The notes under the pieces were generated by a model. It did no database searches. It saw only the letters and a list, made by a program, of their open reading frames with translations, and was not told where the DNA came from. Made by a program: the position numbers and the translations under genes. DNA of 64,000 nt from Fibrisoma montanum (lineage in GTDB: Bacteria; Bacteroidota; Bacteroidia; Cytophagales; Spirosomataceae). Shown one piece after another: positions 44,544 to 52,873 of this stretch; positions within the stretch are counted from its first letter, which is position 1, and each line of letters opens with the position of its first letter. Where the stretch lies: the NCBI RefSeq assembly GCF_003583365.1, contig NZ_QXED01000004.1, forward strand, positions 1 to 64,000, read 5' to 3'.

Positions 44544-45515
44544 TTACGGTTTCACCAGAATCTTTCCAAACCGGGCGGTTTGTTCGGCATGTTCAACGGC
44601 CTTCGTGATATCGTCGAGGGAGTAGCTGGCTTCGACCGGTAGCTGAATCTGACCCGATGCCAGCAGTTGAATGACATTCTGGGCTACGTCCTGGCGCGTC
44701 TGGCTATCGACCCGGCGCATCCAGTCGGTGAGCCAGAACCCTTTGACGGTCAGTTCGCGGAAGATCATCATACCGGCATTCAGCGTTGGGTCCTGCAGGC
44801 TGAGCAACCCATAAATGATCATGGTACCGCCTTTACTCAGGCATTTCATCGCTTCACTGGCCGTGTGGCCACCGACGGCATCCAGCACGCAGGCAACCCC
44901 ATTCCCATCGGTTATCTGCTTCACACGAGCGGGCAGGTTCTCATGCTCCGTATTGATGATCTCAGTAATACCGAGCGTTTTAAGTTCATCGTTCAGGGTA
45001 TCGCGCCGGACGGTACCGATGGTCTGAATACCCCGCATTTTGCACAATTGAATCACCAGTTTACCAAATGCGGAACCGGCCGCCGTAAGCATGAGCCAGC
45101 CTCCTTCCGGAACTTTCGATTCCTGCACCAATGCATAGGCCGTAAACGGATTCACAAACAACTGAGCCGCTATGTCGTCGCTGATTGACTCCGGTACCGG
45201 AATCAGACTACGGTGGTGCGCAATGGCATACTCTGACCATGTCCCGACGCTGGTGAAGCTGACCCGCATTCCGGTTCGCATCTGTACACCCTCCCCGAGT
45301 GCATCCACAATACCGACGCCCTCAAACCCGGCCCCGGATGGTAGCTGCGGCCGAATGCCATACATGTTTTGCACAAACATCAGGTCGGAGGGGTTGATCG
45401 GACTGGCCAGCACTTTCACCCGAACCTCGCCCGGTTTAGGTTCCGGAGCCGGCAAATCAGTAACTTTCAGGATGTCGGTGGGTTTTCCAGTTTGCTCAAA
45501 GACAATGGTTTTCAT
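44544..45515 (-). CDS. MDR-family NAD(P)H-dependent reductase (quinone/enoyl reductase-like)
   Basis: A 323-residue medium-chain dehydrogenase/reductase without the catalytic and structural zinc cysteines, so of the quinone oxidoreductase or 2-enoyl thioester reductase type. Seen: GEVRVKVLASPINPSDL, then SGAGFEGVGIV, VNPFTAYALV, the cofactor loop MLTAAGSAFGKLVIQLCK and VLDAVGGHTA. Start set at the ATG at 45515 because a candidate -7 box at 45545-45552 lies inside the longer frame that opens at 45569. It may share a message with alkB, although an 8-bp hairpin (44504-44511 with 44527-44534) lies between them. Confidence 0.85.
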   Translation of the reverse strand: MKTIVFEQTGKPTDILKVTDLPAPEPKPGEVRVKVLASPINPSDLMFVQNMYGIRPQLPSGAGFEGVGIVDALGEGVQMRTGMRVSFTSVGTWSEYAIAHHRSLIPVPESISDDIAAQLFVNPFTAYALVQESKVPEGGWLMLTAAGSAFGKLVIQLCKMRGIQTIGTVRRDTLNDELKTLGITEIINTEHENLPARVKQITDGNGVACVLDAVGGHTASEAMKCLSKGGTMIIYGLLSLQDPTLNAGMMIFRELTVKGFWLTDWMRRVDSQTRQDVAQNVIQLLASGQIQLPVEASYSLDDITKAVEHAEQTARFGKILVKP

Positions 45516-45544
45516 GGAGTTGAGAAAATGAGTTGCGTTTGGCC

Positions 45545-45552
45545 CAAAAATA
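45545..45552 (-). promoter_or_regulatory. Candidate -7 box of the MDR reductase gene
   Basis: TATTTTTG on the minus strand matches TAnnTTTG, 29 bases before the chosen ATG. No TTG at the normal spacing was found. Confidence 0.45.
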
Positions 45553-45593
45553 TGGCTTAATTCGCACAAACTATTCCTAAACCAAGCTTATTG

Positions 45594-46319
45594 ATGCAAA
45601 CGTCTCCTTTCCTGGGTGAGCTTATTGGAACGACAGTGCTGCTCCTGCTCGGCAACGGTGTTGTTGCCAACGTAGTGCTGAAACAAACCAAAGGTGAAGC
45701 GGCCGGCTGGATGGTTATAACAACCGGCTGGGCCTTTGCCGTAACCATCGCCGTCTTTGTCGCCAAAGCATTCGGCAGCGTCGATGCTCACCTGAACCCT
45801 GCCGTAACGGTTGCCTTTGCGGTAGCCACCAACGAGTACAACACTATTGCAACCTACATTCCGGCGCAGCTGATCGGGTCCTTTCTCGGTGCCGTTCTCG
45901 TCTGGCTACAGTACGCTCCTCACTGGGCGGCTACTCCAGGTCCCGGCGATAAACTGGCCTGTTTTGCCACCGGACCGGCCATTCGCAACACGGGTGCCAA
46001 TCTGCTGAGCGAGTCGTTGGCTACTTTGGTGCTGATTCTGGGTCTGGCCGGGATTTCATCCAAAAATCTGGGTACCCTGGCTATCGGGGTTGGACCGTAT
46101 CTGGTCGGTGTGCTGGTCTGGAGCATCGGTCTGTCCTTGGGCGGCACAACCGGATACGCCATCAACCCCGTCCGCGATTTAGGACCGCGCATCGCCCATG
46201 CTATCCTACCGATTCCCGGCAAAGGGTCGTCCGACTGGAGCTACGGCTGGATTCCCATCGTAGGGCCCCTGATCGGTGGCGCGCTGGGCGGGGTATTAAT
46301 CCGGTGGTTTGCGTTGTAA
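45594..46319 (+). CDS. glpF: Glycerol facilitator (aquaporin family)
   Basis: A 241-residue MIP-family channel with six membrane helices and two half-helix motifs: HLNPAVT (canonical NPA) and INPVRDLGPR, where the second motif is NPV rather than NPA. The Asp after the second motif is typical of glycerol facilitators. It precedes glpK by 44 bases, giving a glycerol uptake and phosphorylation unit. A TTG 3 bases before the ATG is an alternative start. Confidence 0.92.
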   Translation: MQTSPFLGELIGTTVLLLLGNGVVANVVLKQTKGEAAGWMVITTGWAFAVTIAVFVAKAFGSVDAHLNPAVTVAFAVATNEYNTIATYIPAQLIGSFLGAVLVWLQYAPHWAATPGPGDKLACFATGPAIRNTGANLLSESLATLVLILGLAGISSKNLGTLAIGVGPYLVGVLVWSIGLSLGGTTGYAINPVRDLGPRIAHAILPIPGKGSSDWSYGWIPIVGPLIGGALGGVLIRWFAL

Positions 46320-46363
46320 ACTAAATAGGCTAACGAACTTTCATACGGATCTAACCATTTCTT

Positions 46364-47863
46364 ATGCCCACCTACATAGCTGCCATTGACCAGGGCACAA
46401 CCAGCACGCGTTGCATCGTATTCGACCGCTCCGGCGCTATCGTATCCTTAGCTCAGAAAGAGCACCGCCAAATTTATCCTCAGCCGGGCTGGGTCGAGCA
46501 TGACCCTGACGAAATCTGGCGTAATACCCTTGAGGTGATTGCGCTGGCCCGTATCAAAGCCAAACTTCAGGTTGGCGATATTGCGGCCGTAGGGATTACC
46601 AACCAGCGCGAAACAACCGTCGTCTGGAATCGTCGGACCGGGAAGCCTTACTACAATGCCCTTGTCTGGCAGGATATGCGGACGGCCGACTACGTATCGC
46701 GGTTCTCGAACGACGGTGGTCAGGATCGTTTCCGGGCCAAGACGGGTCTGCCGCTGGCTACGTATTTCAGCGGTCTGAAACTTCGCTGGCTGCTCGACAA
46801 CGTTGACGGTTTACGAGCTGATGCCGAGCGGGGCGATGCCTTGTTTGGTAATATGGATACGTTTCTGGTCTGGAACCTGACCGGTGGTCCGCAGGGTGGG
46901 CTGCACCTGACGGACCAGACCAACGCGAGCCGAACGCAGCTTATGGATCTGGAAACACTCAACTGGGACAATGAACTGCTGCAGGCTTTTGACGTACCGC
47001 GGGCGATGCTTCCCGACATCCGGCCGAGTAGTGGTGATTTCGGTACGGTTTCGTCGGAAGTATTGCCGGGGGTACCCATTGCCGGTATCTTGGGCGATCA
47101 GCAGGCCGCGCTGGTTGGACAGACCTGCTTCGAGCCCGGGCAAGCCAAAAATACGTACGGCACCGGCTGTTTTCTGCTGATGAATACCGGTACGGAGCTA
47201 CGTCATTCAACCTACGGATTACTGACCACCGTGGCGTATCAGTTTCGAGGTCAGCCCGTACACTACGCGCTGGAGGGTAGTGTCGCCATTACGGGCGCGT
47301 TGGTACAGTGGTTGCGCGACAATCTCGGGATTATAAAAAATAGCGTCGATATTGAAAAATTGGCCGGCTCAGTGGATGATAACGGCGGAGCGTATTTTGT
47401 GCCGGCTTTCTCCGGTTTGTATGCGCCCTACTGGAAAGCTGATGCCCGGGGCGTCATTGCCGGACTAACCCGGTTTGTCAACAAGGGTCACCTGGCGCGG
47501 GCCGTATTGGAAGCAACCGCCTACCAGACCGTCGACGTAGTGCGCGCCATGGAGCAGGACGCCAGTGTGAAACTGAGCTCGCTCCGGGTTGATGGGGGTA
47601 TGACCGTCAACGACTTACTGATGCAGTTTCAGTCCGACGTACTCGACGTACCGGTTGTGCGTCCGACCATTACGGAGACAACCGCCCTCGGAGCGGCTTA
47701 CGCAGCGGGGCTGGCCGTTGGGTACTGGAATGGGCTGGACGACCTGCGCCAGAACTGGGGGATTGCCCGGACTTACGAGCCAAAAATGGAGCCGGATACC
47801 CGAAGTCGGCTGCTGCACGGTTGGCAAAAAGCCGTTGAACGATCGTTCGGCTGGGAGGACTAG
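46364..47863 (+). CDS. glpK: Glycerol kinase
   Basis: A 499-residue FGGY-family kinase that traps glycerol as sn-glycerol 3-phosphate. Motifs: [15 protein letters not shown] at the start, [11 protein letters not shown], the FGGY signature region [20 protein letters not shown] and [15 protein letters not shown]. Length normal. It forms a pair with glpF; no glpD dehydrogenase or regulator is adjacent. Its product is also the substrate of PlsY encoded at 62179. Confidence 0.96.
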   Translation: MPTYIAAIDQGTTSTRCIVFDRSGAIVSLAQKEHRQIYPQPGWVEHDPDEIWRNTLEVIALARIKAKLQVGDIAAVGITNQRETTVVWNRRTGKPYYNALVWQDMRTADYVSRFSNDGGQDRFRAKTGLPLATYFSGLKLRWLLDNVDGLRADAERGDALFGNMDTFLVWNLTGGPQGGLHLTDQTNASRTQLMDLETLNWDNELLQAFDVPRAMLPDIRPSSGDFGTVSSEVLPGVPIAGILGDQQAALVGQTCFEPGQAKNTYGTGCFLLMNTGTELRHSTYGLLTTVAYQFRGQPVHYALEGSVAITGALVQWLRDNLGIIKNSVDIEKLAGSVDDNGGAYFVPAFSGLYAPYWKADARGVIAGLTRFVNKGHLARAVLEATAYQTVDVVRAMEQDASVKLSSLRVDGGMTVNDLLMQFQSDVLDVPVVRPTITETTALGAAYAAGLAVGYWNGLDDLRQNWGIARTYEPKMEPDTRSRLLHGWQKAVERSFGWED

Positions 47864-47921
47864 ACGCTGACGGTGCGATTGTTTTCGATTTTGGTAGTCA
47901 ACAATTCCACCGAAACCTATA

Positions 47922-47929
47922 TACCTTTG
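47922..47929 (+). promoter_or_regulatory. Candidate -7 box of the exonuclease gene
   Basis: TACCTTTG matches TAnnTTTG, 30 bases before the ATG at 47960. No TTG at the expected spacing. Confidence 0.5.
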
Positions 47930-47959
47930 TAGTCATACCGCGCAAAGCCCGCATTGGTC

Positions 47960-48784
47960 ATGACGCATCAACTTGTACTCAAAAAGCCGCTGGCCTTTTT
48001 CGACCTCGAAACAACCGGCATCAATATCGCCAAAGACCGTATCATCGACATCTGCATCGCCAAGGCATTGCCCAATGGCGAAGTGGTTGTCAAAACGCAT
48101 CGGGTCAACCCTGGCATGCCCATTCCGGTAGAATCGAGCATGATCCACGGTATTTTCGATGAGGATGTGAAAGACGCGCCCCCGTTCAAATCGGTTGCCC
48201 GGACGCTGGCGCAATTTCTGGAAGGCTGCGATCTGGCCGGGTTCAACTGCAACCGGTTCGACGTACCGCTGCTGGTCGAGGAGTTTCTTCGCGCCAATGT
48301 CGACTTCGACATGAAAAACCGGCGGTTAGTCGACGCCCAGCGCATTTTCCACCTCATGGAGCCCCGCAACCTGTCGGCAGCCTACCGGTTCTATTGCGGC
48401 AAGGAACTCCTGAACGCACACAGCGCCGAAGCCGATACACTGGCTACGCTGGAGGTGCTCGACGCGCAGGTGCAGAAGTACGTTGGCCGGATGGCAAAGG
48501 ATGATAATGGCCAGGATGTTGTCTTTCAGAACGATGTTGACATGCTGCACAATCTGACGGCCAATAAGAATGTTGATCTGGCCGGGCGGATGATTGTCAA
48601 TGAGAAAGGCGAAGAAGTATTCAACTTCGGCAAGCACAAAGGATTGCCCGTGCTGGATGTGCTGAAAAAAGAACCGTCGTTTTACGACTGGATGCTGAAA
48701 GGGGAGTTTCCGCTCGATACCAAGCGCCGACTCACCGAAATCCGGCTACGGATGTTTGCCAACGGGTTCAACGGGAAGAAATAG
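47960..48784 (+). CDS. DnaQ-like 3'-5' exonuclease
   Basis: A 274-residue protein. The N-terminal 170 residues are a DEDDh exonuclease: FFDLETTGINI (Exo I), AGFNCNRFDVPLL (Exo II) and NAHSAEADTLATL (Exo III with His and Asp). The C-terminal 60 residues carry FNFGKHKGLPVLDVLKKEP, a DUF3820-like tail common in Bacteroidota versions. It could proofread or trim DNA or RNA; whether it is the polymerase III epsilon subunit is not shown. ATG at 47960 preferred over a TTG at 47954. Confidence 0.88.
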   Translation: MTHQLVLKKPLAFFDLETTGINIAKDRIIDICIAKALPNGEVVVKTHRVNPGMPIPVESSMIHGIFDEDVKDAPPFKSVARTLAQFLEGCDLAGFNCNRFDVPLLVEEFLRANVDFDMKNRRLVDAQRIFHLMEPRNLSAAYRFYCGKELLNAHSAEADTLATLEVLDAQVQKYVGRMAKDDNGQDVVFQNDVDMLHNLTANKNVDLAGRMIVNEKGEEVFNFGKHKGLPVLDVLKKEPSFYDWMLKGEFPLDTKRRLTEIRLRMFANGFNGKK

Positions 48785-48789
48785 CTTCC

Positions 48790-48851
48790 GCTTATTGCAT
48801 CGGCGGATTAGCAAATCTGGCCGGTTTGACCGGTCTCCGCGGGCAATAAGC
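48790..48851. repeat. Palindromic element after the exonuclease gene
   Basis: GCTTATTGC (48790-48798) and GCAATAAGC (48843-48851) are perfect inverts; nested inside are GCGGA/TCCGC and CCGGT-TTG-ACCGG (48821-48833). It begins 6 bases after the stop and may end the transcript without a T tract. The segment TGCATCGGCGGATTAG echoes the element at 16414-16506. Confidence 0.6.
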
Positions 48852-48883
48852 ATAATCTGTGGCATTGGTATTCTATGATACAT

Positions 48884-48912
48884 TTGAGGAAGTCGAATAA
48901 TCCGTAACTTTG
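48884..48912 (+). promoter_or_regulatory. Promoter of nuoKLMN
   Basis: TTG (48884-48886), 18 bases, TAACTTTG (48905-48912): a full Bacteroidota promoter, with about 25 bases to the nuoK ATG. It shows that nuoK heads its own transcript here. Confidence 0.72.
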
Positions 48913-48937
48913 CGGCAATTTTTAGCAACCGGTTAAC

Positions 48938-49282
48938 ATGCAACCCACGCAGAACGTCCTGATCCCGGAAGTCATTCAGCAAATACCGCTTACCTATTAT
49001 ATCATCATCAGTACGGCGCTGTTCGTCATTGGCATCATCGGCGTACTCACCCGGCGAAACGCCATCATCATCTTCATGTCCATCGAGTTGATGCTGAACG
49101 CGGTCAACCTGTTACTGATTGCGTTTTCGTCGTATCGCTCCGATTCGTCCGGGCAGGTGTTCGTCTTTTTTATCATGGCCGTGGCAGCCGCTGAGGTGTC
49201 GGTCGGGCTGGCCATCATTGTGATGATTTACCGAAATACCCGCTCTATCGACGTGGGCTTACTGAATAAATTAAAATGGTAA
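48938..49282 (+). CDS. nuoK: NADH-quinone oxidoreductase subunit K
   Basis: A 114-residue, three-helix membrane subunit of complex I. The second helix IIIFMSIELMLNAVNLLL carries the conserved Glu, and the third MAVAAAEVSVGLAIIVMIYR carries the second one, both part of the proton path. First gene of a nuoKLMN run. Confidence 0.95.
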   Translation: MQPTQNVLIPEVIQQIPLTYYIIISTALFVIGIIGVLTRRNAIIIFMSIELMLNAVNLLLIAFSSYRSDSSGQVFVFFIMAVAAAEVSVGLAIIVMIYRNTRSIDVGLLNKLKW

Positions 49283-49357
49283 ACACCGTCAGGCTGTCGA
49301 TGAGCGCTCCTGTTCATACCGTACTGACGTACTGACCTACCGATTTACTGACTACCT

Positions 49358-51286
49358 ATGCAGACAGACTTACTCTGTGCCTTAATTCCGCTCTTTCCTC
49401 TCATTGGTTTCATCATCAATGGCTTCGGGTTTCGTCGGATACCCAAAAGCCTGGCTGGGGCCATTGCAACCGTAGCTGTTCTCGCGTCGTTTCTGACGAG
49501 TTGTTTTCTGTTCGGCGCTTTTCTGGGTAATGCCAACCTTACCAGTACCGCCGGTCCGCTGAAAGCCGTTTTGTTCGACTGGATTAGCGTCGGCGACCTG
49601 GATATCAGCTTCTCGTTCCAGATCGACCAGCTCTCGCTGCTGATGCTGTTGGTTGTTACGGGCGTTGGCTCGCTGATTCACCTGTACAGCATCGGTTACA
49701 TGAAGCACGACGAAGGGTTTGGTAAGTTCATGGCTTTCCTGAACCTGTTCGTGTTTTTCATGCTGCTGCTGGTGATGGGGTCAAACTACGTCATCATGTT
49801 CATCGGCTGGGAGGGCGTTGGTTTATGCTCTTACCTGCTGATCGGCTTCTGGAATACAAACACGAATTATAACAATGCGGCCCGCAAAGCCTTTGTCATG
49901 AACCGCATTGGTGACCTGGGTTTTTTGCTGGGGATTTTCTGGATCATAAACCTGTTCGGTACGACTGAGTACACCGACGTATTCAAGCAGGCTACCAGCC
50001 TCGCTATCGGCGATCCTGAAATTCTGGCGATTACATTGCTGCTGTTCGTCGGCGCGATGGGTAAGTCGGCACAGATTCCGCTTTACACCTGGCTTCCCGA
50101 CGCCATGGCTGGTCCAACCCCCGTATCGGCCCTTATCCACGCAGCTACGATGGTTACGGCCGGTATCTACATGGTGGTTCGCTCGAACGTACTGTATACG
50201 CTCTCGCCCCTGACGCTGGAAATCATCGGTGGTATTGCAATCGCTACGGCACTGCTGGCGGCTTCGATTGGTCTGCTGCAAAATGACATCAAGAAAGTGC
50301 TCGCTTATTCGACGGTCAGTCAGTTAGGCTATATGTTTCTTGGCTTGAGCGTGACGGCTTACACGGCGGGGATGTTCCACGTTATTACCCACGCATTCTT
50401 CAAAGCTTTGCTTTTCCTGGGTGCCGGTAGCGTAATTCACGCTATGTCCGATGAGCAGGACATCCGAAACATGGGTGGCCTGCGGAAGTCTCTCCCCGTT
50501 ACGTTCATTACGTTCCTGATCGGTACCATCGCTATTTCGGGCTTGCCACCGTTTGCGGGCTTCTTTTCGAAAGACGAAATTTTGGCGCACGTATTCGAAC
50601 ACAATAAAGTGCTGTGGGCACTGGGTGTGCTGGGTTCGGCGTTGACGTCATTTTATATGTTCCGGCTGCTGTTTCTGACGTTCTTCGGCGAGTTCCGGGG
50701 TACGGAAGAGCAACGGCATCACCTCCACGAATCACCCGCTACGATGACGGCTCCCCTGGTATTTCTGGCCATACTGTCGGCGGCTGGTGGCGTATTGAAT
50801 CTGCCGGGCGGTGGCTGGCTGAGCGATTTCATGGCACCGCTGTTTGAGGGCTCGCGGCAGGTAAATCCCGAAGCATTTGCTGAATCAACGATCGACCACA
50901 GTACCGAATACATCCTTATGGCTGTTTCGGCCGGTGTGGCGTTGATTTCCGGCATCATTGCCTATGTCATGTACGTCAGTCGCGGGGCGGTTCCGGCACC
51001 CGAAACGACCGAGCGGTCAATGCCTGAACAGGTGGTGTATAACAAGTACTACGTTGATGAGTTCTACGAAGCCATTATTGTCCGGCCCATCCGGGGCCTG
51101 GGCGATGCGCTCTACAGCTTCGGCGAGTTTATCATCGACGGTGTTGTCAACGGAGTGGCCTGGCTGGTACGGGCCGGCTCGAATCAACTGCGGCTGCTGC
51201 AGAACGGCTCGATTGGTTTCTACGTCTTTGCGATGGTACTGAGCATTGTTGCCATCATCGCCCTGCGATTCTTCGTCCGTTTTTAA
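49358..51286 (+). CDS. nuoL: NADH-quinone oxidoreductase subunit L
   Basis: A 642-residue antiporter-like subunit with 14 or more membrane helices plus the long lateral helix. Conserved parts: LLMLLVVTGVGSLIHLYSIGY, the MFIGWEGVGLCSYLLIGFW stretch with the key Glu, GAMGKSAQIPLYTWLPDAM with the key Lys, and HAFFKALLFLGAGSVIHAM. It follows nuoK by 75 bases. Confidence 0.96.
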   Translation: MQTDLLCALIPLFPLIGFIINGFGFRRIPKSLAGAIATVAVLASFLTSCFLFGAFLGNANLTSTAGPLKAVLFDWISVGDLDISFSFQIDQLSLLMLLVVTGVGSLIHLYSIGYMKHDEGFGKFMAFLNLFVFFMLLLVMGSNYVIMFIGWEGVGLCSYLLIGFWNTNTNYNNAARKAFVMNRIGDLGFLLGIFWIINLFGTTEYTDVFKQATSLAIGDPEILAITLLLFVGAMGKSAQIPLYTWLPDAMAGPTPVSALIHAATMVTAGIYMVVRSNVLYTLSPLTLEIIGGIAIATALLAASIGLLQNDIKKVLAYSTVSQLGYMFLGLSVTAYTAGMFHVITHAFFKALLFLGAGSVIHAMSDEQDIRNMGGLRKSLPVTFITFLIGTIAISGLPPFAGFFSKDEILAHVFEHNKVLWALGVLGSALTSFYMFRLLFLTFFGEFRGTEEQRHHLHESPATMTAPLVFLAILSAAGGVLNLPGGGWLSDFMAPLFEGSRQVNPEAFAESTIDHSTEYILMAVSAGVALISGIIAYVMYVSRGAVPAPETTERSMPEQVVYNKYYVDEFYEAIIVRPIRGLGDALYSFGEFIIDGVVNGVAWLVRAGSNQLRLLQNGSIGFYVFAMVLSIVAIIALRFFVRF

Positions 51287-51307
51287 CCACCGCTACTCGA
51301 ACGACCT

Positions 51308-52786
51308 ATGCTAACGCTTGCACTTATACTTTTTCCGGCCGTAGCGGCTACGTTACTACTTTTTGTGAACGGGGAAACATCCCGCACATTGGCGTTTGGG
51401 GCCGCTCTGCTTGAGCTGGCACTGGCGGCTTACGTCTTTGTTGGGTTCGTGCCCGACGCAAAAACGCAGTTTGCCTTCGATTATCCCTGGATCGGCTCGC
51501 TGGGTATTCGGTTCAGCGCGGGTGTGGATGGGATTAGCCTGCTGCTGGTACTACTGACCGGCCTGCTGACGCCCTTTATCGTCCTGTCGACGTTCAACCG
51601 GAACTACAGCCGGGCATCGGTATTTTATGCCCTCATGCTGTACATGCAGGCTGCGTTGATGGGAGTCTTTACCGCCCGCGACGGATTCCTGTTCTATTTA
51701 TTCTTCGAAGCCGCGCTGATTCCCATTTACTTCCTGGCGGCCATGTGGGGTGGTGAAAACCGGATTCCGGTTACGTTCAAGTTTTTTGTTTACACGATTT
51801 TTGGCAGCCTGTTCATGCTGGTAGCGCTGGTTTACCTGTATTACCAGACAGGACCGATAAACGGCGCACCGCATTCGTCAGCCATCACGGATTTTTATAA
51901 CTTAAAGCTTACGCCGACTGCGCAGGGCTGGGTATTCTGGGCGTTTTTCATTGCGTTTGCGATCAAGATGCCCATATTCCCATTCCATACGTGGCAACCC
52001 GACACCTACGTAGAATCACCGACGCCCGCTACCATGCTGCTGGCTGGTATTATGCTGAAGATGGGGGTGTATGGCCTGATCCGGTTCATCCTGCCGATCG
52101 TTCCCATTGGCGTTGAAGCCTGGGGGACAACAGCTATCATTCTGTCGGTCATCGGTATAGTATATGGCTCGATCATCGCCATCCGTCAGCAGGATATGAA
52201 GCGGCTGATTGCGTACTCCTCGTTCTCGCACGTAGGGTTGATGGCTGCCGGGGTTTTCTCACAGACCGAAACGGGTCTGCAGGGGGCACTGGTTCAAATG
52301 CTGGCACACGGTATCAACGTAGTGGGCATGTTTTTTATCGCTGATGTCATTTTCTCGCGGACCAATACCCTGCAACTTGATCAACTGGGGGGCATTACGA
52401 AAACGACGCCTAAACTGACCGTATATTTCATGATTATGCTGCTGGGTAGCGTTGCGTTGCCGCTCACCAATGGCTTCGTAGGTGAATTCCTGCTGCTGCA
52501 TGGCGTATTTACGTTCAATCACTACCTCGGTTTAGCGGCTGGGTTTACTATTATTTTTGGTGCGGTTTATATGCTTCGGATGTTTCAGAAAAGCATGTTC
52601 GGCGCTTCATCCACCCGCACCGAGTCGTTTGCTGATCTGACCGGTTCAGAAAGCTGGGTGCTGCTGCCACTGGCCATTATGGTATTCTGGATTGGTATTT
52701 ACCCGGTTTCTTTCCTGAAAGTGACAGAACCGGCTGTAGTTAACTTGATGAAATACATCGGCACAACGGCCGTATCCCTGAAATGA
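51308..52786 (+). CDS. nuoM: NADH-quinone oxidoreductase subunit M
   Basis: A 492-residue antiporter-like complex I subunit. Seen: FSAGVDGISLLLVLLTGLL, then FYLFFEAALIPIYFLAAMWG with the key Glu, KMPIFPFHTWQPDTYVESP, and KRLIAYSSFSHVGLMAAGV. It starts 21 bases after nuoL. Confidence 0.96.
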   Translation: MLTLALILFPAVAATLLLFVNGETSRTLAFGAALLELALAAYVFVGFVPDAKTQFAFDYPWIGSLGIRFSAGVDGISLLLVLLTGLLTPFIVLSTFNRNYSRASVFYALMLYMQAALMGVFTARDGFLFYLFFEAALIPIYFLAAMWGGENRIPVTFKFFVYTIFGSLFMLVALVYLYYQTGPINGAPHSSAITDFYNLKLTPTAQGWVFWAFFIAFAIKMPIFPFHTWQPDTYVESPTPATMLLAGIMLKMGVYGLIRFILPIVPIGVEAWGTTAIILSVIGIVYGSIIAIRQQDMKRLIAYSSFSHVGLMAAGVFSQTETGLQGALVQMLAHGINVVGMFFIADVIFSRTNTLQLDQLGGITKTTPKLTVYFMIMLLGSVALPLTNGFVGEFLLLHGVFTFNHYLGLAAGFTIIFGAVYMLRMFQKSMFGASSTRTESFADLTGSESWVLLPLAIMVFWIGIYPVSFLKVTEPAVVNLMKYIGTTAVSLK

Positions 52787-52800
52787 GTTATTCAGTTCGG

Positions 52801-52866
52801 AGTTTGTAGTTTGAAAGCCGGCTTAACCCCCTGAACCTTTTAACTGCAAACAACAAACTACAAACT
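52801..52866 (+). repeat. Inverted repeat in the nuoM-nuoN gap
   Basis: AGTTTGTAGTTTG (52801-52813) and CAAACTACAAACT (52854-52866) are perfect 13-bp inverts separated by 40 bases. They fill the gap between nuoM and nuoN. Their AT-rich, low-complexity form suggests a dispersed extragenic element or an mRNA-level fold. Confidence 0.6.
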
Positions 52867-52873
52867 AAACCAT

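Noticed and set aside
40382-45515. One alkane-oxidation operon joining the Rieske/FAD reductase and alkB
   Set aside because: exbB-exbD with its own promoter box and a strong terminator lies between them, so only a trans link could be argued.
45545-45569. Longer start of the MDR reductase (45569)
   Set aside because: A TAnnTTTG box lies within the extension, and the family aligns from MKTIVFEQ at 45515.
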